A stretch of 64,000 nucleotides of DNA from Candidatus Vesicomyidisocius sp. Pext_18_S21 (GTDB taxonomy: Bacteria; Pseudomonadota; Gammaproteobacteria; PS1; Pseudothioglobaceae), in the NCBI GenBank assembly GCA_021730165.1, contig CP072535.1, positions 62,001 through 126,000 on the forward strand. The letters are read 5' to 3'. The translations under genes were made by a program, and so were the position numbers. Below are positions 28,386 through 39,150 of the stretch, piece by piece. Positions within the stretch are counted from its first letter, which is position 1. The number at the start of each line of letters is the position of its first letter. The notes below the pieces were generated by a model, which was not told the DNA's origin, ran no database searches, and saw only the letters and a program-made list of their open reading frames with translations.

Positions 28386-29277
28386 TGATTTAACTTACAA
28401 GTTTTATTTTGTTATGTTATAGCTTGATTTTAATCAGTCATTTAAGTTTGTTAGATTTCTTTGTAAAAAAAAGATGTTTTAAAAAATAAAAATTTTCCAA
28501 TCCTAGATTTTAGAGTGGGTATTAAAAAAGCAAAAAATAATTGTATTTTGGTAGAATATAGAGAAATACATGTTATGAATCAATTATTACTCTTGTAATG
28601 TTAAAAATGACAATGAGTATAACAGTCGATATAACTAAATTAAATATAGTAATCTTTGGATTATTATATTAAAACAGAATTAGATCTGTATGTAAAAAAA
28701 TAGGTATATAAATTTTATTTAGATATATTACAGGATAGTAAAGATTAAATTTATTAGTCTTACACAGGTACGTGATAAATTAGATGTTTAACGTTTGATT
28801 TTAAAGAATCAATTGTATAAAAATAGTAAATTAGCGAGGTTCTTGTAAAAATATAAATTGACTTAATTTATTAAATCAAATAATTATTCTAATTTAGAAG
28901 GTGAATTTTTAGAGTTAGACGTCGAAAATGTTTTGAGATAAAAATAAAATTATCATTCACAAGAATAATAATTTCACGTCAAAGAAATAGAAATATATAT
29001 AAAATCAATTAAAATGAGTAAAAATACCACCCTTTCAGATAAAATAACTTTAAAAATATTAATAACTTTTGCTTAAATTAGTATCGATCTATTTGGATAT
29101 TGAGAATTTTTTGTATTTTATTGTATGGCTTATTTTTTTGTAGTTTATTTGATGTTTATAATGCATAATATTGGAAGGATTAATTATAGTTTCTAAATCT
29201 AACACATGAAGTAGAATTTATAGCAAAAGAACGCTAAAGCGATTGATTTTTACATTTAGAAAATACAGAAGATAATT
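28386..29277. other. Gene-free spacer between polA and argS
   Basis: These 892 bases contain no supported gene. Stop codons are frequent in all frames and I recognise no motif in short translations. It probably holds one or more genes decayed beyond recognition. Confidence 0.45.
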
Positions 29278-30996
29278 ATGAAACAACGATTACAACAATT
29301 GTTAATGCAATCTTTAGAAGTATTGATCGACAATAATATACTTGAAAATATGCCTGAGAATATTCGTATTGACCATTCTAAAAATAAAGCTCAAGGAGAT
29401 TTTGCTTCTAATATTGCGATGTTATTGTCTAAACAAGCACAGTGCTCCTCTAAAGTATTGGCACAAAAAATTAAAGCTAATTTTCCAGATTCTGTTGATG
29501 TGGAAAAGATTGAGATTGTAGGTCCTGGTTTTATTAATTTTTTTATGTCACAAAGTTCAAACGCTTTAGTGGTAGAGGATATTATTAAGCAAGGTGGGAA
29601 TTATGGTTTGTCTAATATTGGTATGGGGCAACGAGTTTTATTGGAATTTGTCTCTGCTAATCCAACAGGTCCACTTCATGTAGGACATGGTCGTGGAGTA
29701 GTATATGGTGCAGCGGTTGCTCACCTTCTACGTGCAGTAGGTTTTGAAGTTGATTGTGAATATTATGTGAATGATGCGGGTCGGCAGATGGATATTTTGG
29801 CTATTTCAGTTTATTTACGTTATGTTGAAACTGAACAATTTCCAGATAACGGTTATAAAGGGGATTATATTTTTGATATTGCTAAAAAAATTAAGGGTAT
29901 CAAAAAACTTGATATTTTTACTAATACTTGTAAAGATATATCCAAATGTAAGATTCAAAAAAATAGTATCGACAAGGAAAGACATATTGATGATTTGATT
30001 GCTAATTGTAAGTTCCAATTAGGAAGTGATTATAGAAAAGTCTTTGATTTTTCGATTAATAGTATTTTAAGTGGCATTAAGATTGATTTAGCTGATTTTG
30101 GTGTTGAATATCATCAGTGGTTCTCTGAACAGTCTTTAGTGGATAGTGGCTTGAGTGAAAAAATTGTTAAAAAATTACAAGATTTAGGATATATTTATGA
30201 AAAAGGAGGTGCTCTTTGGTTTAGAACCACTGATTTTGGTGATGATTTAGATCGTGTTGTAGTTCGTGATAATGGAATACATACTTATTTTTCCTATGAT
30301 ATTGCCTATCATTTTGGAAAGTTTGAACGTGGTTATGATAGGATTATCAATATTTGGGGTGCTGACCACCATGGTTATATAGCAAGGGTTAAGGCATCAA
30401 TTAAGGCACTTAATTACAATCCTGATAAGTTGGAAATCTTATTGGTACAGTTTGTTAACCTTTTTAGGGGTGGTAAAAAGGTTTCCATGTCAACCCGTAG
30501 TGGTTCGTTTATTACTTTAAAAGAATTGCGTGAAGAAGTAGGTAATGATGCAGCACGTTTTTTTTATATTTTACGTAAATCAACACAACAGATGGATTTT
30601 AATCTAGATTTAGCTAAATCAAAAAGTAATGAAAATCCAGTATTTTATATTCAATATGCTTATGCACGTATTTGTTCAGTTTTAAAACAGGGTAAGCCTT
30701 TTATGGCAGATATTGATTTATTGGTATTAAATAATGAGTTAGAAAGTTTATTAATTAAAGAACTTAATCGCTATAAAGATATCTTGCAATCATCTGCACT
30801 TAATTATGAGCCACACGTATTAGCTTGTTATTTACGTAAATTAGCTGGCTATTTTCACAGCTATTATAATAATAGTGAGTTTTTGGTAGATGACGATAAA
30901 TTGAGGAATTCAAGGTTATTACTCATTACAGCAGTTCAGCAAATATTATCGAATGGTTTAAATTTATTGGGAATTAGCACACCTAATTCAATGTGA
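29278..30996 (+). CDS. argS: Arginyl-tRNA synthetase
   Basis: ArgS charges tRNA-Arg. The 572-residue class I enzyme has the N-terminal Add-1 domain, the HIGH-type motif in [15 protein letters not shown] (about 124-138), a WGADHHGYI motif near 360, and a KMSK-like segment KVSMSTRSG. The C-terminal anticodon-binding domain ends with the usual helices. An insertion around residues 203-250 rich in Lys/Ile separates the catalytic halves. Its stop overlaps the GTG start of the next gene by 4 bases. Confidence 0.96.
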   Translation: MKQRLQQLLMQSLEVLIDNNILENMPENIRIDHSKNKAQGDFASNIAMLLSKQAQCSSKVLAQKIKANFPDSVDVEKIEIVGPGFINFFMSQSSNALVVEDIIKQGGNYGLSNIGMGQRVLLEFVSANPTGPLHVGHGRGVVYGAAVAHLLRAVGFEVDCEYYVNDAGRQMDILAISVYLRYVETEQFPDNGYKGDYIFDIAKKIKGIKKLDIFTNTCKDISKCKIQKNSIDKERHIDDLIANCKFQLGSDYRKVFDFSINSILSGIKIDLADFGVEYHQWFSEQSLVDSGLSEKIVKKLQDLGYIYEKGGALWFRTTDFGDDLDRVVVRDNGIHTYFSYDIAYHFGKFERGYDRIINIWGADHHGYIARVKASIKALNYNPDKLEILLVQFVNLFRGGKKVSMSTRSGSFITLKELREEVGNDAARFFYILRKSTQQMDFNLDLAKSKSNENPVFYIQYAYARICSVLKQGKPFMADIDLLVLNNELESLLIKELNRYKDILQSSALNYEPHVLACYLRKLAGYFHSYYNNSEFLVDDDKLRNSRLLLITAVQQILSNGLNLLGISTPNSM

Positions 30997-33900
30997 ATGA
31001 CCAAGAACAAAGGCGAGAAGCGTTAGACGTTAGTCAATCTTTTATTATTCAAGCGCCTGCTGGTTCAGGGAAAACAGAGTTATTAACACAACGTTATTTG
31101 AAATTATTATTAGTCAGTGATTCTCCTGAGAGTGTGATTGTGATGACTTTTACTAAAAAAGCTGTTAGTGAGTTGACTACTAGAGTGATTGAATCATTAG
31201 GATTAGCTCAAGAAAATCGACCAAAAGATCCACATAAACAAATTATTTATGATTTAGCTTTTCAAGTGTTAGAAAGATCTAAGACGTTTGATTGGCAATT
31301 ATTAAACACACCTGAGCGATTTAAGATTTTAACGATTGATAGTTTATCACGTTTGATTACCAGTCGTTATCCAAGTAAAAATAAATTAGTGCCTAAGAAA
31401 GTTATATCTCAAAATTGGGCACGATATTGTATGTATTTTCAGGCTGCTAAGCAAACTTTATTAGCAGTTGATGAACTTGAATATCAAGATAGTATTGAGT
31501 CGATTCTTTTATATTTGGATAATAATGTTGATAGATTTTATCAGTTGGTTACGGATATGCTGGCTAAAAGAGATCAGTGGATCTTGAAATTATATCAACA
31601 TGGTACGCTTAATATTGAAACTTTGAGGCTAAGTTCTGAAAAGGTTATTATTCAACATTTATTTCTGTTAAAAAATGAAGTAGAATATTATTTTGATCCA
31701 ACTTTTTTTAAATTGTTAAAATATAATTCTAAGCTAGAATTTTCTCAGATTCAAGGCGTACCTGATGCCACTATTAAATCGCTAGAAGTTTGGAAAAATT
31801 TGAGCAGGTTATGTTTGACGGTACAAGGTAAGTGGCGTTCATCATTGAATAAAAATAACGGTTTTCCTGCAGAGTTAAAAATGCAGAAACGAGCTATTAT
31901 CAAAATATTTCAATCTTTATCTAGTCATGAACAATTAAGAGAGTTATTATCAGGGGTTGAATATTTGCCTGATATTAATTTTTCAACTGATCAAATTAAT
32001 GCTCTGCAAGATATTGCACAAGTATTAAAGTTAGCTGTTTCTCAATTGAAAATTTTATTTGATGTTAATCAAACGCATGATTTTATTCAAGTTTCTTTAG
32101 ATGCTGATCAGGCTTTAGATGAATATCATGTTGGTGATATAACGTTATTCTTGGATAATAAAATCCAACATATTTTGATTGATGAGTTTCAAGATATCTC
32201 AGTTATACAGTTTTCTTTATTAGAAAAATTAATTTTTAACTGGCACTCAGGCGATGGAAAAACACTATTTTTAGTAGGTGATCCTATGCAGTCTATTTAC
32301 TTATTTAGGCAATCTCAGGTAGGTTTATTTTTGCAGGTTAGAGCGCGAGGAATTGCTAATATTAATCCTAAATTCTTACAACTTTGTACTAATTTTCGTT
32401 CCTCTCAATCTGTTGTTGAGGGAAATAATGAAATATTCTCAAAGATATTTCCTAATCAGGAAGAGGCTTATAAGGGTGCAATTAAGTATGAGTATTCAAA
32501 GGCCCATTTTACTGCTGAAAGTAAAAAAGCTATTAATTTTTATCCATTTGCATATAAACGTTATGATTTTGAAGCACAACAAGTTTTAAAAATAATTCAG
32601 AATAATCCAAGAAAAGAGATTGCTATTTTAGTTAGAAATCGTTCACATTTAAATAATATTGTACCTGTTTTAAAGCAGGCTAATATTAAATTTGAGGCAG
32701 TAAAAATACTTCCATTAAAAGATGATTTATTTACCCGTGATTTGCTTAGCTTAACTCGGGCATTAAGATATTTAGGTGATAAACTTGCTTGGTTATCTAT
32801 TTTAAGAGCCCCTTGGTGCGGATTGTTGTTAGAAGATTTACTTGTATTATCACAAAATAATAAACGTGTTATCTTTGATCTTATTCAGGATGATAAGATA
32901 TTACAAGATCTAAGTTCAGATGGACGTATTCGTGTGGATAATTTTGCTTATGTTTTAAGTGATATTGTTAATCAACAATCTAGATTTAGTTTTACTCAGC
33001 TACTTGAATTTGCGATTAATCAATTAGTACCTCCAAATTCTTTATCTGTTAAACAGTCTATGATTAAAACTCAGTTCTTGCAAATTATTTATGACTGTGA
33101 GTTTGAGCAACAGTTGGATGTTGAAACTATTAATCAAATGTTAGATGAACTGTATACACCTAGTGTGAATGTATTAAATGCACGAATTAAGTTAATGACT
33201 ATTCATGAAGCGAAAGGCTTGGAGTTTGAGTTGGTTATTATTCCTGGGTTGGGAAGAGCATCACAAAATAATAGATCACCTATTATTCACTTACAAGAGT
33301 TTAGTAATCAGTCTTTATTATTAGCGCCGATAAGGTCTTATACACAATTAAATGATAGTTGTACTTACATTTATTTAAAGCATATTAAATCACAACAAGA
33401 TAGGTTTGAAACCATTCGTTTATTATATGTAGCTATGACACGTGCAAAATATAAAATTTATTTATTAGCAACATTAAGTCAAAGTAATCAAGCCATTAGA
33501 AATACTTTTTTAAAATTATTAGAACCTATATTTCAAAATCAGTTTGACCAGCTCAAGCCGTCAGTTATTGAGGATAATAAACAACCCATTCGAGCGCCAG
33601 AGTTAGTACGTTATATTAAGCCTATAGAATATAATAATTTGCCTGATAGAAGTAAGAAAAAAATAAATTTTCAGCTTAATATTGACTTACAATATAAAAG
33701 CTTACTTGGTACTTTATTACATCAATATTATGCAGATGAATTATTCGCACCAGATAGACAAAATATAAGAGTAAGATTGGTTGAATGTGGTATTGGTAAT
33801 ATGGATATAGATGATTCTATAGACTTTATTATTAATATGCTTAATTTAACGAAACAAGATAAATACTTTTCGTGGTTATTTAAACAAAGACTATCAACCC

Positions 33901-34163
33901 AGGTTGAAGTAGAATTTATTAATGACAAACGTAACATTATTATTGATCGATTATTTATTGATGAAGGCGCTTTGTGGGTTATTGATTTTAAAACTGAAAG
34001 ACAAGTAAATAATGAGTCAATATTACAATTTATACAAAGGCAAAAAATTAAACACAGCCATCAATTATTATTTTATAAAGTGATTTTATCAGAATGTTAT
34101 TTAATGGAGGTAAAGTGCGCTTTATATTGTCCAGCAGTACAAGAATTGATTAGAATTGGCTAA
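30993..34163 (+). CDS. AddA/RecB-like helicase-nuclease
   Basis: A 1056-residue superfamily 1A helicase with a C-terminal RecB-type nuclease. Helicase motifs in order: Walker A APAGSGKT (Lys27), motif Ia [10 protein letters not shown], the LTIDSL segment, motif [11 protein letters not shown] near 395, motif [15 protein letters not shown], motif IV NFRSSQ, motif [18 protein letters not shown] near 735 and motif [12 protein letters not shown] near 812. The nuclease keeps GTLLH, IIDRLF and VIDFKT near 997, then QLLFYK. This layout suits AddA, a repair exonuclease for double-strand breaks that normally needs AddB; no addB is adjacent. The start is GTG at 30993, overlapping argS by 4 bases; the nearest ATG is out of frame. 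Confidence 0.88.
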   Translation: MNDQEQRREALDVSQSFIIQAPAGSGKTELLTQRYLKLLLVSDSPESVIVMTFTKKAVSELTTRVIESLGLAQENRPKDPHKQIIYDLAFQVLERSKTFDWQLLNTPERFKILTIDSLSRLITSRYPSKNKLVPKKVISQNWARYCMYFQAAKQTLLAVDELEYQDSIESILLYLDNNVDRFYQLVTDMLAKRDQWILKLYQHGTLNIETLRLSSEKVIIQHLFLLKNEVEYYFDPTFFKLLKYNSKLEFSQIQGVPDATIKSLEVWKNLSRLCLTVQGKWRSSLNKNNGFPAELKMQKRAIIKIFQSLSSHEQLRELLSGVEYLPDINFSTDQINALQDIAQVLKLAVSQLKILFDVNQTHDFIQVSLDADQALDEYHVGDITLFLDNKIQHILIDEFQDISVIQFSLLEKLIFNWHSGDGKTLFLVGDPMQSIYLFRQSQVGLFLQVRARGIANINPKFLQLCTNFRSSQSVVEGNNEIFSKIFPNQEEAYKGAIKYEYSKAHFTAESKKAINFYPFAYKRYDFEAQQVLKIIQNNPRKEIAILVRNRSHLNNIVPVLKQANIKFEAVKILPLKDDLFTRDLLSLTRALRYLGDKLAWLSILRAPWCGLLLEDLLVLSQNNKRVIFDLIQDDKILQDLSSDGRIRVDNFAYVLSDIVNQQSRFSFTQLLEFAINQLVPPNSLSVKQSMIKTQFLQIIYDCEFEQQLDVETINQMLDELYTPSVNVLNARIKLMTIHEAKGLEFELVIIPGLGRASQNNRSPIIHLQEFSNQSLLLAPIRSYTQLNDSCTYIYLKHIKSQQDRFETIRLLYVAMTRAKYKIYLLATLSQSNQAIRNTFLKLLEPIFQNQFDQLKPSVIEDNKQPIRAPELVRYIKPIEYNNLPDRSKKKINFQLNIDLQYKSLLGTLLHQYYADELFAPDRQNIRVRLVECGIGNMDIDDSIDFIINMLNLTKQDKYFSWLFKQRLSTQVEVEFINDKRNIIIDRLFIDEGALWVIDFKTERQVNNESILQFIQRQKIKHSHQLLFYKVILSECYLMEVKCALYCPAVQELIRIG

Positions 34164-34520
34164 ATATTTATTTTTTAATATTACTTAGTTGATATGTAAT
34201 CCATATTATATTTTTCGACTAAATATAAAGAAGTTATACCAATACGGAGAACATAATTTAACGGTTCTCATATTGGTTTTTAATGAATAAATTATTTCAA
34301 TATTTTCTTACTAGTATTGTAATTAACAATTACATTGTTTTTATTGGGTGAATGACGTGAATAGAGTCAGGTATTTTATCGAGTATATTTTTAGTTTTGA
34401 ATTTAAACCTAATATTTATTTAAAAAAATGAGATACAAGGTTAAGTTAGTGATATTAAAAAAGACTTTAAGTTTAAGTATTGTGTACTAATCTAAATTTA
34501 TACGAAAGAGTTTATGATTC
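34164..34520. other. Spacer after the AddA-like gene
   Basis: The 357 bases contain one terminator-like hairpin at 34238-34281 and no coding frame I can support. Confidence 0.45.
34238..34281 (+). terminator. Hairpin terminator of the argS-addA transcript
   Basis: Near-complementary arms (ACCAATACGGAGAAC, 34238-34252, with GTTCTCATATTGGT, 34264-34277) form an imperfect stem followed by a T-run. It begins 75 bases after the AddA-like stop. Confidence 0.65.
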
Positions 34521-35102
34521 CTAGTTATAATTTTTAAACAGAGCATTAATCATTGCTACTGCATCACATCCAGCATTAAATGCTTGTTGTTGGTTGTAAA
34601 GGTCAATACCACCGATACCAACAATTGGTATGTGTAATATTTGTTTTGCTTTAGTAATTACATTAAGTGGGCAATGTGGTGCGTTAGTTTTGGTTTTGGA
34701 ATCGAATAGTGCACCAAAGGCTACATAATTAGCACCTTGTCTTTGAGCTTGAAATGCTAAATTAATGTCATTATAGCAAGATATACCAATGATAGAATCA
34801 ACACCTAATTGCTGTCTTGCTTGTTGTATTGAGCCATCATCTTTTCCTAAATGTACACCATCAGCATGAACTTTTTCTGTTAGATTAATATCGTCATTTA
34901 TGATAAATAAAGTATTATGCAATGAACATAGTTGACGTAATGCATACGCCTCTTTGAGTTTCATATTGTCGTTATTAGTTTTGTGTCGATATTGGAGTAT
35001 ACTAATCTGATGTTTGGTAATTACCCATCTTATTAGAATAGAATTAAGTGAAGCATCTGGGGTTATTGCATATATATGGCTAATTTCTTTATTAAAAACC
35101 AT
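34521..35102 (-). CDS. thiE: Thiamine-phosphate synthase
   Basis: ThiE joins the pyrimidine and thiazole halves to make thiamine phosphate. The 193-residue TIM-barrel shows ISILQYRHK (the QYR substrate-contact motif), FIINDDINL, ADGVHLGKDDG, the GISCYND segment and a C-terminal PIVGIGGIDLYN with the phosphate-binding Gly-rich loop. The start at 35102 is supported by an AGGG sequence 8 bases upstream on its strand. The start codon overlaps, head to head, the ATG of lptC. No other thi genes are adjacent. Confidence 0.92.
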   Translation of the reverse strand: MVFNKEISHIYAITPDASLNSILIRWVITKHQISILQYRHKTNNDNMKLKEAYALRQLCSLHNTLFIINDDINLTEKVHADGVHLGKDDGSIQQARQQLGVDSIIGISCYNDINLAFQAQRQGANYVAFGALFDSKTKTNAPHCPLNVITKAKQILHIPIVGIGGIDLYNQQQAFNAGCDAVAMINALFKNYN

Positions 35103-36063
35103 GTTTGACCCTCAGTTAAGACGTAGTTTATTAAGTGTATTTTTTATTATAGTAATATTTGGTATTATATGTTTTTTTATAGGATTATTTTTGTTTTCAT
35201 GCTCCATTCAGGAGGATAAACATAAAGCATCATTAATACATAATCAAACTTCTTTTGAAGAAGTGACTTATCTTGAAAGAATTGATAATTTTTCTTTGCA
35301 GGTGTTTGATGCTAAAGCGGAATTGTCATATTTTGTTAAAGCTAAAAGCTATTTTAGTTTTAACAACTTACCAGCACTTCTAATAGAACCGGAAATAATA
35401 TTTTATGATGCAAAAGGTAATAAAAATTATGTATTAAATTCTAAACGTGCTCAATATGTTGACAATAGTGGAATTAAGTTTAAAGGGAAAGTTGGTATTC
35501 ATTTTAGCAATGGACTTAATCATAAGATAAATACAGAAGAATTATTACTCGATATTGAGACTAGAGACTTGATGAGTAAGAAACAAGTGACTTATTTAGG
35601 TGAAACCGTCAAGATTATATCCCAAGGTATACAGATACGAGCTAAATCTGATATAATAAAGTTAATAGGTAATATTAAGATCAATCAAAGAGATGGTCAA
35701 CAAATATTGACTAAAGACTTGTATATTAATCAAATTGAAGGTCAAAAACATTTTTATTCAAAAAATAAAATTGTTTACATGTTTCAAAAAGATAAAATTT
35801 ATGCTGATGGTATAGATATAAATGAACAAGAACGAATTATAGAATTATTAGGTAAAGTAAGAATTGTGAAAGACTCTGGTTCTAATATTAGTACTAAAAA
35901 TTTGTCTATTGATCAATCAAATGGTTTAGAAATATATAAAACCAAAGAAATGGTACACTATCGATCTAATACCGCTGATATTCATGCTGTTGGTATGATT
36001 TATGATGTCATTAAGCAAAAAATAAAGTTGACAAGTGATGTGTCTGGGACACTCTATAAATAA
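35101..36063 (+). CDS. lptC: LptC-like LPS export protein with an extended C-terminal domain
   Basis: LptC is the membrane-anchored bridge that passes LPS from LptBFG to LptA. The 320-residue product has one N-terminal membrane helix (about 14-36) and a periplasmic beta-jellyroll. LptC usually has about 190 residues. Here the pattern seen near residues 165-195 (GIQIRAKSDIIKLIGNIKINQ) comes back at the end (ADIHAVGMIYDV and IKLTSDVSGTLYK), suggesting a duplicated or LptA-like second fold. No lptA or lptB follows. The ATG at 35101 is the best start because it opens just before the helix; earlier in-frame starts would run through thiE. No Shine-Dalgarno sequence is visible. Confidence 0.75.
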   Translation: MFDPQLRRSLLSVFFIIVIFGIICFFIGLFLFSCSIQEDKHKASLIHNQTSFEEVTYLERIDNFSLQVFDAKAELSYFVKAKSYFSFNNLPALLIEPEIIFYDAKGNKNYVLNSKRAQYVDNSGIKFKGKVGIHFSNGLNHKINTEELLLDIETRDLMSKKQVTYLGETVKIISQGIQIRAKSDIIKLIGNIKINQRDGQQILTKDLYINQIEGQKHFYSKNKIVYMFQKDKIYADGIDINEQERIIELLGKVRIVKDSGSNISTKNLSIDQSNGLEIYKTKEMVHYRSNTADIHAVGMIYDVIKQKIKLTSDVSGTLYK

Positions 36064-36348
36064 GATTAATTTTTATGTTACCAACAATCCTAACTAAATT
36101 ACTCTTACTTTAAGAGCATGGTATTTAAATATAATATATATGACTGAACAAGAACCTGCACTATCTTAAAGACAAGTAGATCTCGCGTAAAATTTGGTAC
36201 TAAATATAGTTATATTTTTATTAATCCTGCTTAGATATTCTTAATTTATATATCTATAGGGGTATGTTGAAATATCCCTATAGAGTGATATAGGTAAAAA
36301 TGACCATAGGTATAATTTTTGGTTTTATATTGAATATAGGATTATAAT

Positions 36349-37563
36349 ATGTCAAAACTAGTTCCTCCACATGGAGGTGATAAATTAAAGCCTTTAGCTT
36401 TAGAAGGTAATTCTCTAATGGTTGAGTTAGAAAAAGCAAAATTATTATTAAAAGTTAGCTGCTCTTCAAGAGAAGTTGGTGATATTATTATGATGGGTAT
36501 TGGGGGTTTTACGCCGTTAGAAGGCTTTATGGATAATGTAAATTGGCAGAGTGTATGCGATAATATGACGATGTCAAGTGGTTTATTCTGGCCAATTCCT
36601 ATTACTTTGTCTACTAATAGTGAAGATATTAAGCAGGGTGATGAGGTTACTTTGGTTAATGGAGAAACGGATGATATTATTGCTACTATGGTTATCAGTG
36701 AAAAGTATTCGATTGATAAATCTCATGAGTGTAATACTGTTTATAAAACAACTGAAATGGCGCATCCAGGAGTTGTAATGGTAATGGCTCAAGGAAAATA
36801 TAATCTTGCTGGTTCTATCAAAGTATTATCAGATGGTAATTTTCCTGAAAAATATGGTAGTTTATACATGACTCCCATGGAAACTCGTGCTTATTTTGAT
36901 GACAAAGGTTGGAAGACAATCGCAGCATTTCAAACACGTAACCCAATGCACCGTTCACATGAATATTTAGCTAAGATTGCAGTTGAGATTTGTGATGGTG
37001 TTATGATTCACTCAGTATTAGGTGGTCTTAAAGATGGAGATATTCCTGCTAATGTACGTTCAGAAGCAATTTCAGTATTAATTGAAAATTATTTTGTAGA
37101 TAACACAATCTTACAATCTGGTTATCCATTAGATATGCGTTATGCAGGTCCTCGTGAGGCATTATTACATGCATTATTTAGACAAAATTATGGCTGTTCA
37201 CATCTTATCGTTGGTCGTGACCATGCCGGTGTTAATGATTATTATGGTCCATTTGATGCACATAATATCTTTGATGTGATTGCTAATGATGCGTTAGTGA
37301 CAAAGGCATTAAAGTTTGATTGGACATTCTGGTGTCATAAATGTGGCGGTATATCTTCAATGAGAACTTGTCCTCATAGTTCAAAAGATCGTGTATTACT
37401 GTCAGGTACTGAAGTTCGTAAGATACTTTCTGAGAAAAAAGAGTTGCCAGAGACTTTTTCTCGTCCTGAAGTAGCTAAAGTGCTACAAGCATATTATGCT
37501 AGTATTAAAAATGAAGATAAGGTAGAAATTAAATTGAATAATCATTCTATTAAAAAGTGTTGA
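36349..37563 (+). CDS. sat: Sulfate adenylyltransferase (dissimilatory ATP sulfurylase)
   Basis: In sulfur oxidisers Sat runs in the ATP-forming direction: APS plus PPi gives ATP and sulfate. The 404-residue homo-oligomeric type shows [14 protein letters not shown] with the QTRNP and HxxH nucleotide-binding motifs near residues 195-208, [13 protein letters not shown] near 285-297, and a CHKCGG...CPHSSKDR zinc-like cysteine set near 328-345, seen in many Sat proteins of this group. An AGGA site precedes the start. It lies 206 bases upstream of aprM, so it is either the first gene of the apr transcript or separately controlled. Confidence 0.97.
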   Translation: MSKLVPPHGGDKLKPLALEGNSLMVELEKAKLLLKVSCSSREVGDIIMMGIGGFTPLEGFMDNVNWQSVCDNMTMSSGLFWPIPITLSTNSEDIKQGDEVTLVNGETDDIIATMVISEKYSIDKSHECNTVYKTTEMAHPGVVMVMAQGKYNLAGSIKVLSDGNFPEKYGSLYMTPMETRAYFDDKGWKTIAAFQTRNPMHRSHEYLAKIAVEICDGVMIHSVLGGLKDGDIPANVRSEAISVLIENYFVDNTILQSGYPLDMRYAGPREALLHALFRQNYGCSHLIVGRDHAGVNDYYGPFDAHNIFDVIANDALVTKALKFDWTFWCHKCGGISSMRTCPHSSKDRVLLSGTEVRKILSEKKELPETFSRPEVAKVLQAYYASIKNEDKVEIKLNNHSIKKC

Positions 37564-37769
37564 ATGTCTTAATTTTGTATATCTAAAGAGATACGCTGTA
37601 ATATTACCATAAAGCAATAGGTTTGATTTTTTGAGCTAACTTTATGCAAGTATAATAGGTCGAATTTTGACTTAATGCCATTAAGTGTTGAAACAAAAAT
37701 AGGGAATGCTAATTAAAAAAAGTTGGCACAATTTAGAATGAGAGTGATTTAACTTAAGGAGAAGAACTA

Positions 37770-38639
37770 ATGATCGATATCAATTCAACACCAATTGCTA
37801 GCTTATTAGCAGAAGGTATTTCATATGCAAATATGCAAATGTACGTAGTTATTATGATTGCTTTAGTGGTTATTATGACAGTATTAGATTTGTTGCATAA
37901 GAAAAGTTCAATTTACTTTTTTAATGCAACAGCTAAATCTGAGAAGGATTTAGCTGCAGGTAATGCGCCATGTTCATTGGGTAAAGAAGAAGATAGACTT
38001 AAAATATTAAGTGTTGGTGATAAAGTAAATATATTGGCAAGTACAGTTGTAGTAGATATTTCAACAGCTGGTGAATTTAGTAATGGACTTCGTAGATTGG
38101 TACATATTTTAACTATGTGGGGTTTTATTTTCTTTAATGTAGCAACTATAATTATTATTTTTGGTGCACAAGAAACTCAGATATTAGCACAAGTGTGGAA
38201 TATTGGTGCAATAATGCTATTTTTTGGTACATTTTGGTATTGGTTTGGGTTTAAAGTAGACAGTCAAGCAGAAGGTTATTCGTGGACAAGGGTGGTTATT
38301 AGAAGAGATATGTTTAGTTTGTCATTAATGGCAACTTCGGTATCTGTACTAGGTTGGAACATATATGACGGTGGTACTGGTGTATGGTTCATTTTAGTTC
38401 TTTTGTCTACTACATCACTATTTGGTGGTGTATATTGGTCTAAATTTTCTCATATGTTTTTTAAGCCTATTGCTGCATATAATAAGAGAATTATTAAAGC
38501 TAACGGTACAAATGAGAATTTGCCTCATGAGACAAGAAATGATGTGTGGCAACAAAATAGACATTCAATGAAGCTTTTAAAAGATGCTCCTATGGATATG
38601 GGCCTTGGTATTAAGCGTGAAGCGCCTAAGCATTATTAA
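37770..38639 (+). CDS. aprM: APS reductase membrane anchor AprM
   Basis: AprM is thought to link soluble AprBA to the quinone pool. The 289-residue protein has about five membrane helices (near residues 20-40, 110-132, 140-160, 182-200 and 207-225), separated by short loops. Position directly before aprB and aprA, with sat upstream, matches the sat-aprMBA arrangement of sulfur-oxidising gammaproteobacteria. A strong AAGGAG site precedes the start. I see no QmoABC genes in the window, so AprM is the likely electron partner. Confidence 0.9.
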   Translation: MIDINSTPIASLLAEGISYANMQMYVVIMIALVVIMTVLDLLHKKSSIYFFNATAKSEKDLAAGNAPCSLGKEEDRLKILSVGDKVNILASTVVVDISTAGEFSNGLRRLVHILTMWGFIFFNVATIIIIFGAQETQILAQVWNIGAIMLFFGTFWYWFGFKVDSQAEGYSWTRVVIRRDMFSLSLMATSVSVLGWNIYDGGTGVWFILVLLSTTSLFGGVYWSKFSHMFFKPIAAYNKRIIKANGTNENLPHETRNDVWQQNRHSMKLLKDAPMDMGLGIKREAPKHY

Positions 38640-38670
38640 TATTAATTAAATAAGAAGAGAGGAAAATAAT

Positions 38671-39150
38671 ATGCCAACTTTTGTATATATGACTCGTTGT
38701 GATGGTTGTGGACATTGTGTAGATATTTGCCCATCTGATATTATGCACATTGATGATAAATATCGTCGTGCTTATAATATTGAACCAAGCATGTGCTGGG
38801 AATGTTATTCATGTGTTAAAGCATGTCCACACCAAGCAATTGATGTACGTGGTTATGCAGACTTTGCGCCATTAGGGCACAGTGTTCGTGTTATTCGTGA
38901 TGAAGAGAAAGGCACTATTGCATGGAGAGTTAAATTTCGTGATGGACGTGTAAAGAATTTCTTATCACCAATTACGACTCAGCCATGGGGAACTAAGATT
39001 CCTGATCTCAGAAATGAACCTGAGCCTAGTGATGATATGCGTAACTCACAGTTATTAGCATTTGAACCTAAATATATTCGCATGGATGATGGCGATATTC
39101 ATACATTAGAATCTAATGGCTTGAAATTTAAAGAAGGAGTGTATTACTAA
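38671..39150 (+). CDS. aprB: Adenylylsulfate reductase, beta subunit
   Basis: AprB carries two 4Fe-4S clusters that pass electrons from AprA. The 159-residue protein has CDGCGHCVDICPSDIM at about residues 10-25 and CWECYSCVKACPHQAI near 47-62, eight cluster cysteines in total. The C-terminal tail wraps around AprA in known structures and is of normal length here. A GAGAGGA ribosome-binding site precedes the start. Its stop overlaps the aprA start by 1 base. Confidence 0.97.
   Translation: MPTFVYMTRCDGCGHCVDICPSDIMHIDDKYRRAYNIEPSMCWECYSCVKACPHQAIDVRGYADFAPLGHSVRVIRDEEKGTIAWRVKFRDGRVKNFLSPITTQPWGTKIPDLRNEPEPSDDMRNSQLLAFEPKYIRMDDGDIHTLESNGLKFKEGVYY

Noticed and set aside
36141-36170. A short frame MTEQEPALS before sat
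   Set aside because: Nine codons followed by stops; it might be the stub of a lost gene but nothing supports a family.
37655-37705. Small palindrome ACTTAAT-GCC-ATTAAGT before aprM
   Set aside because: A 7-bp palindrome is expected by chance at this base composition and no known regulator motif matches.
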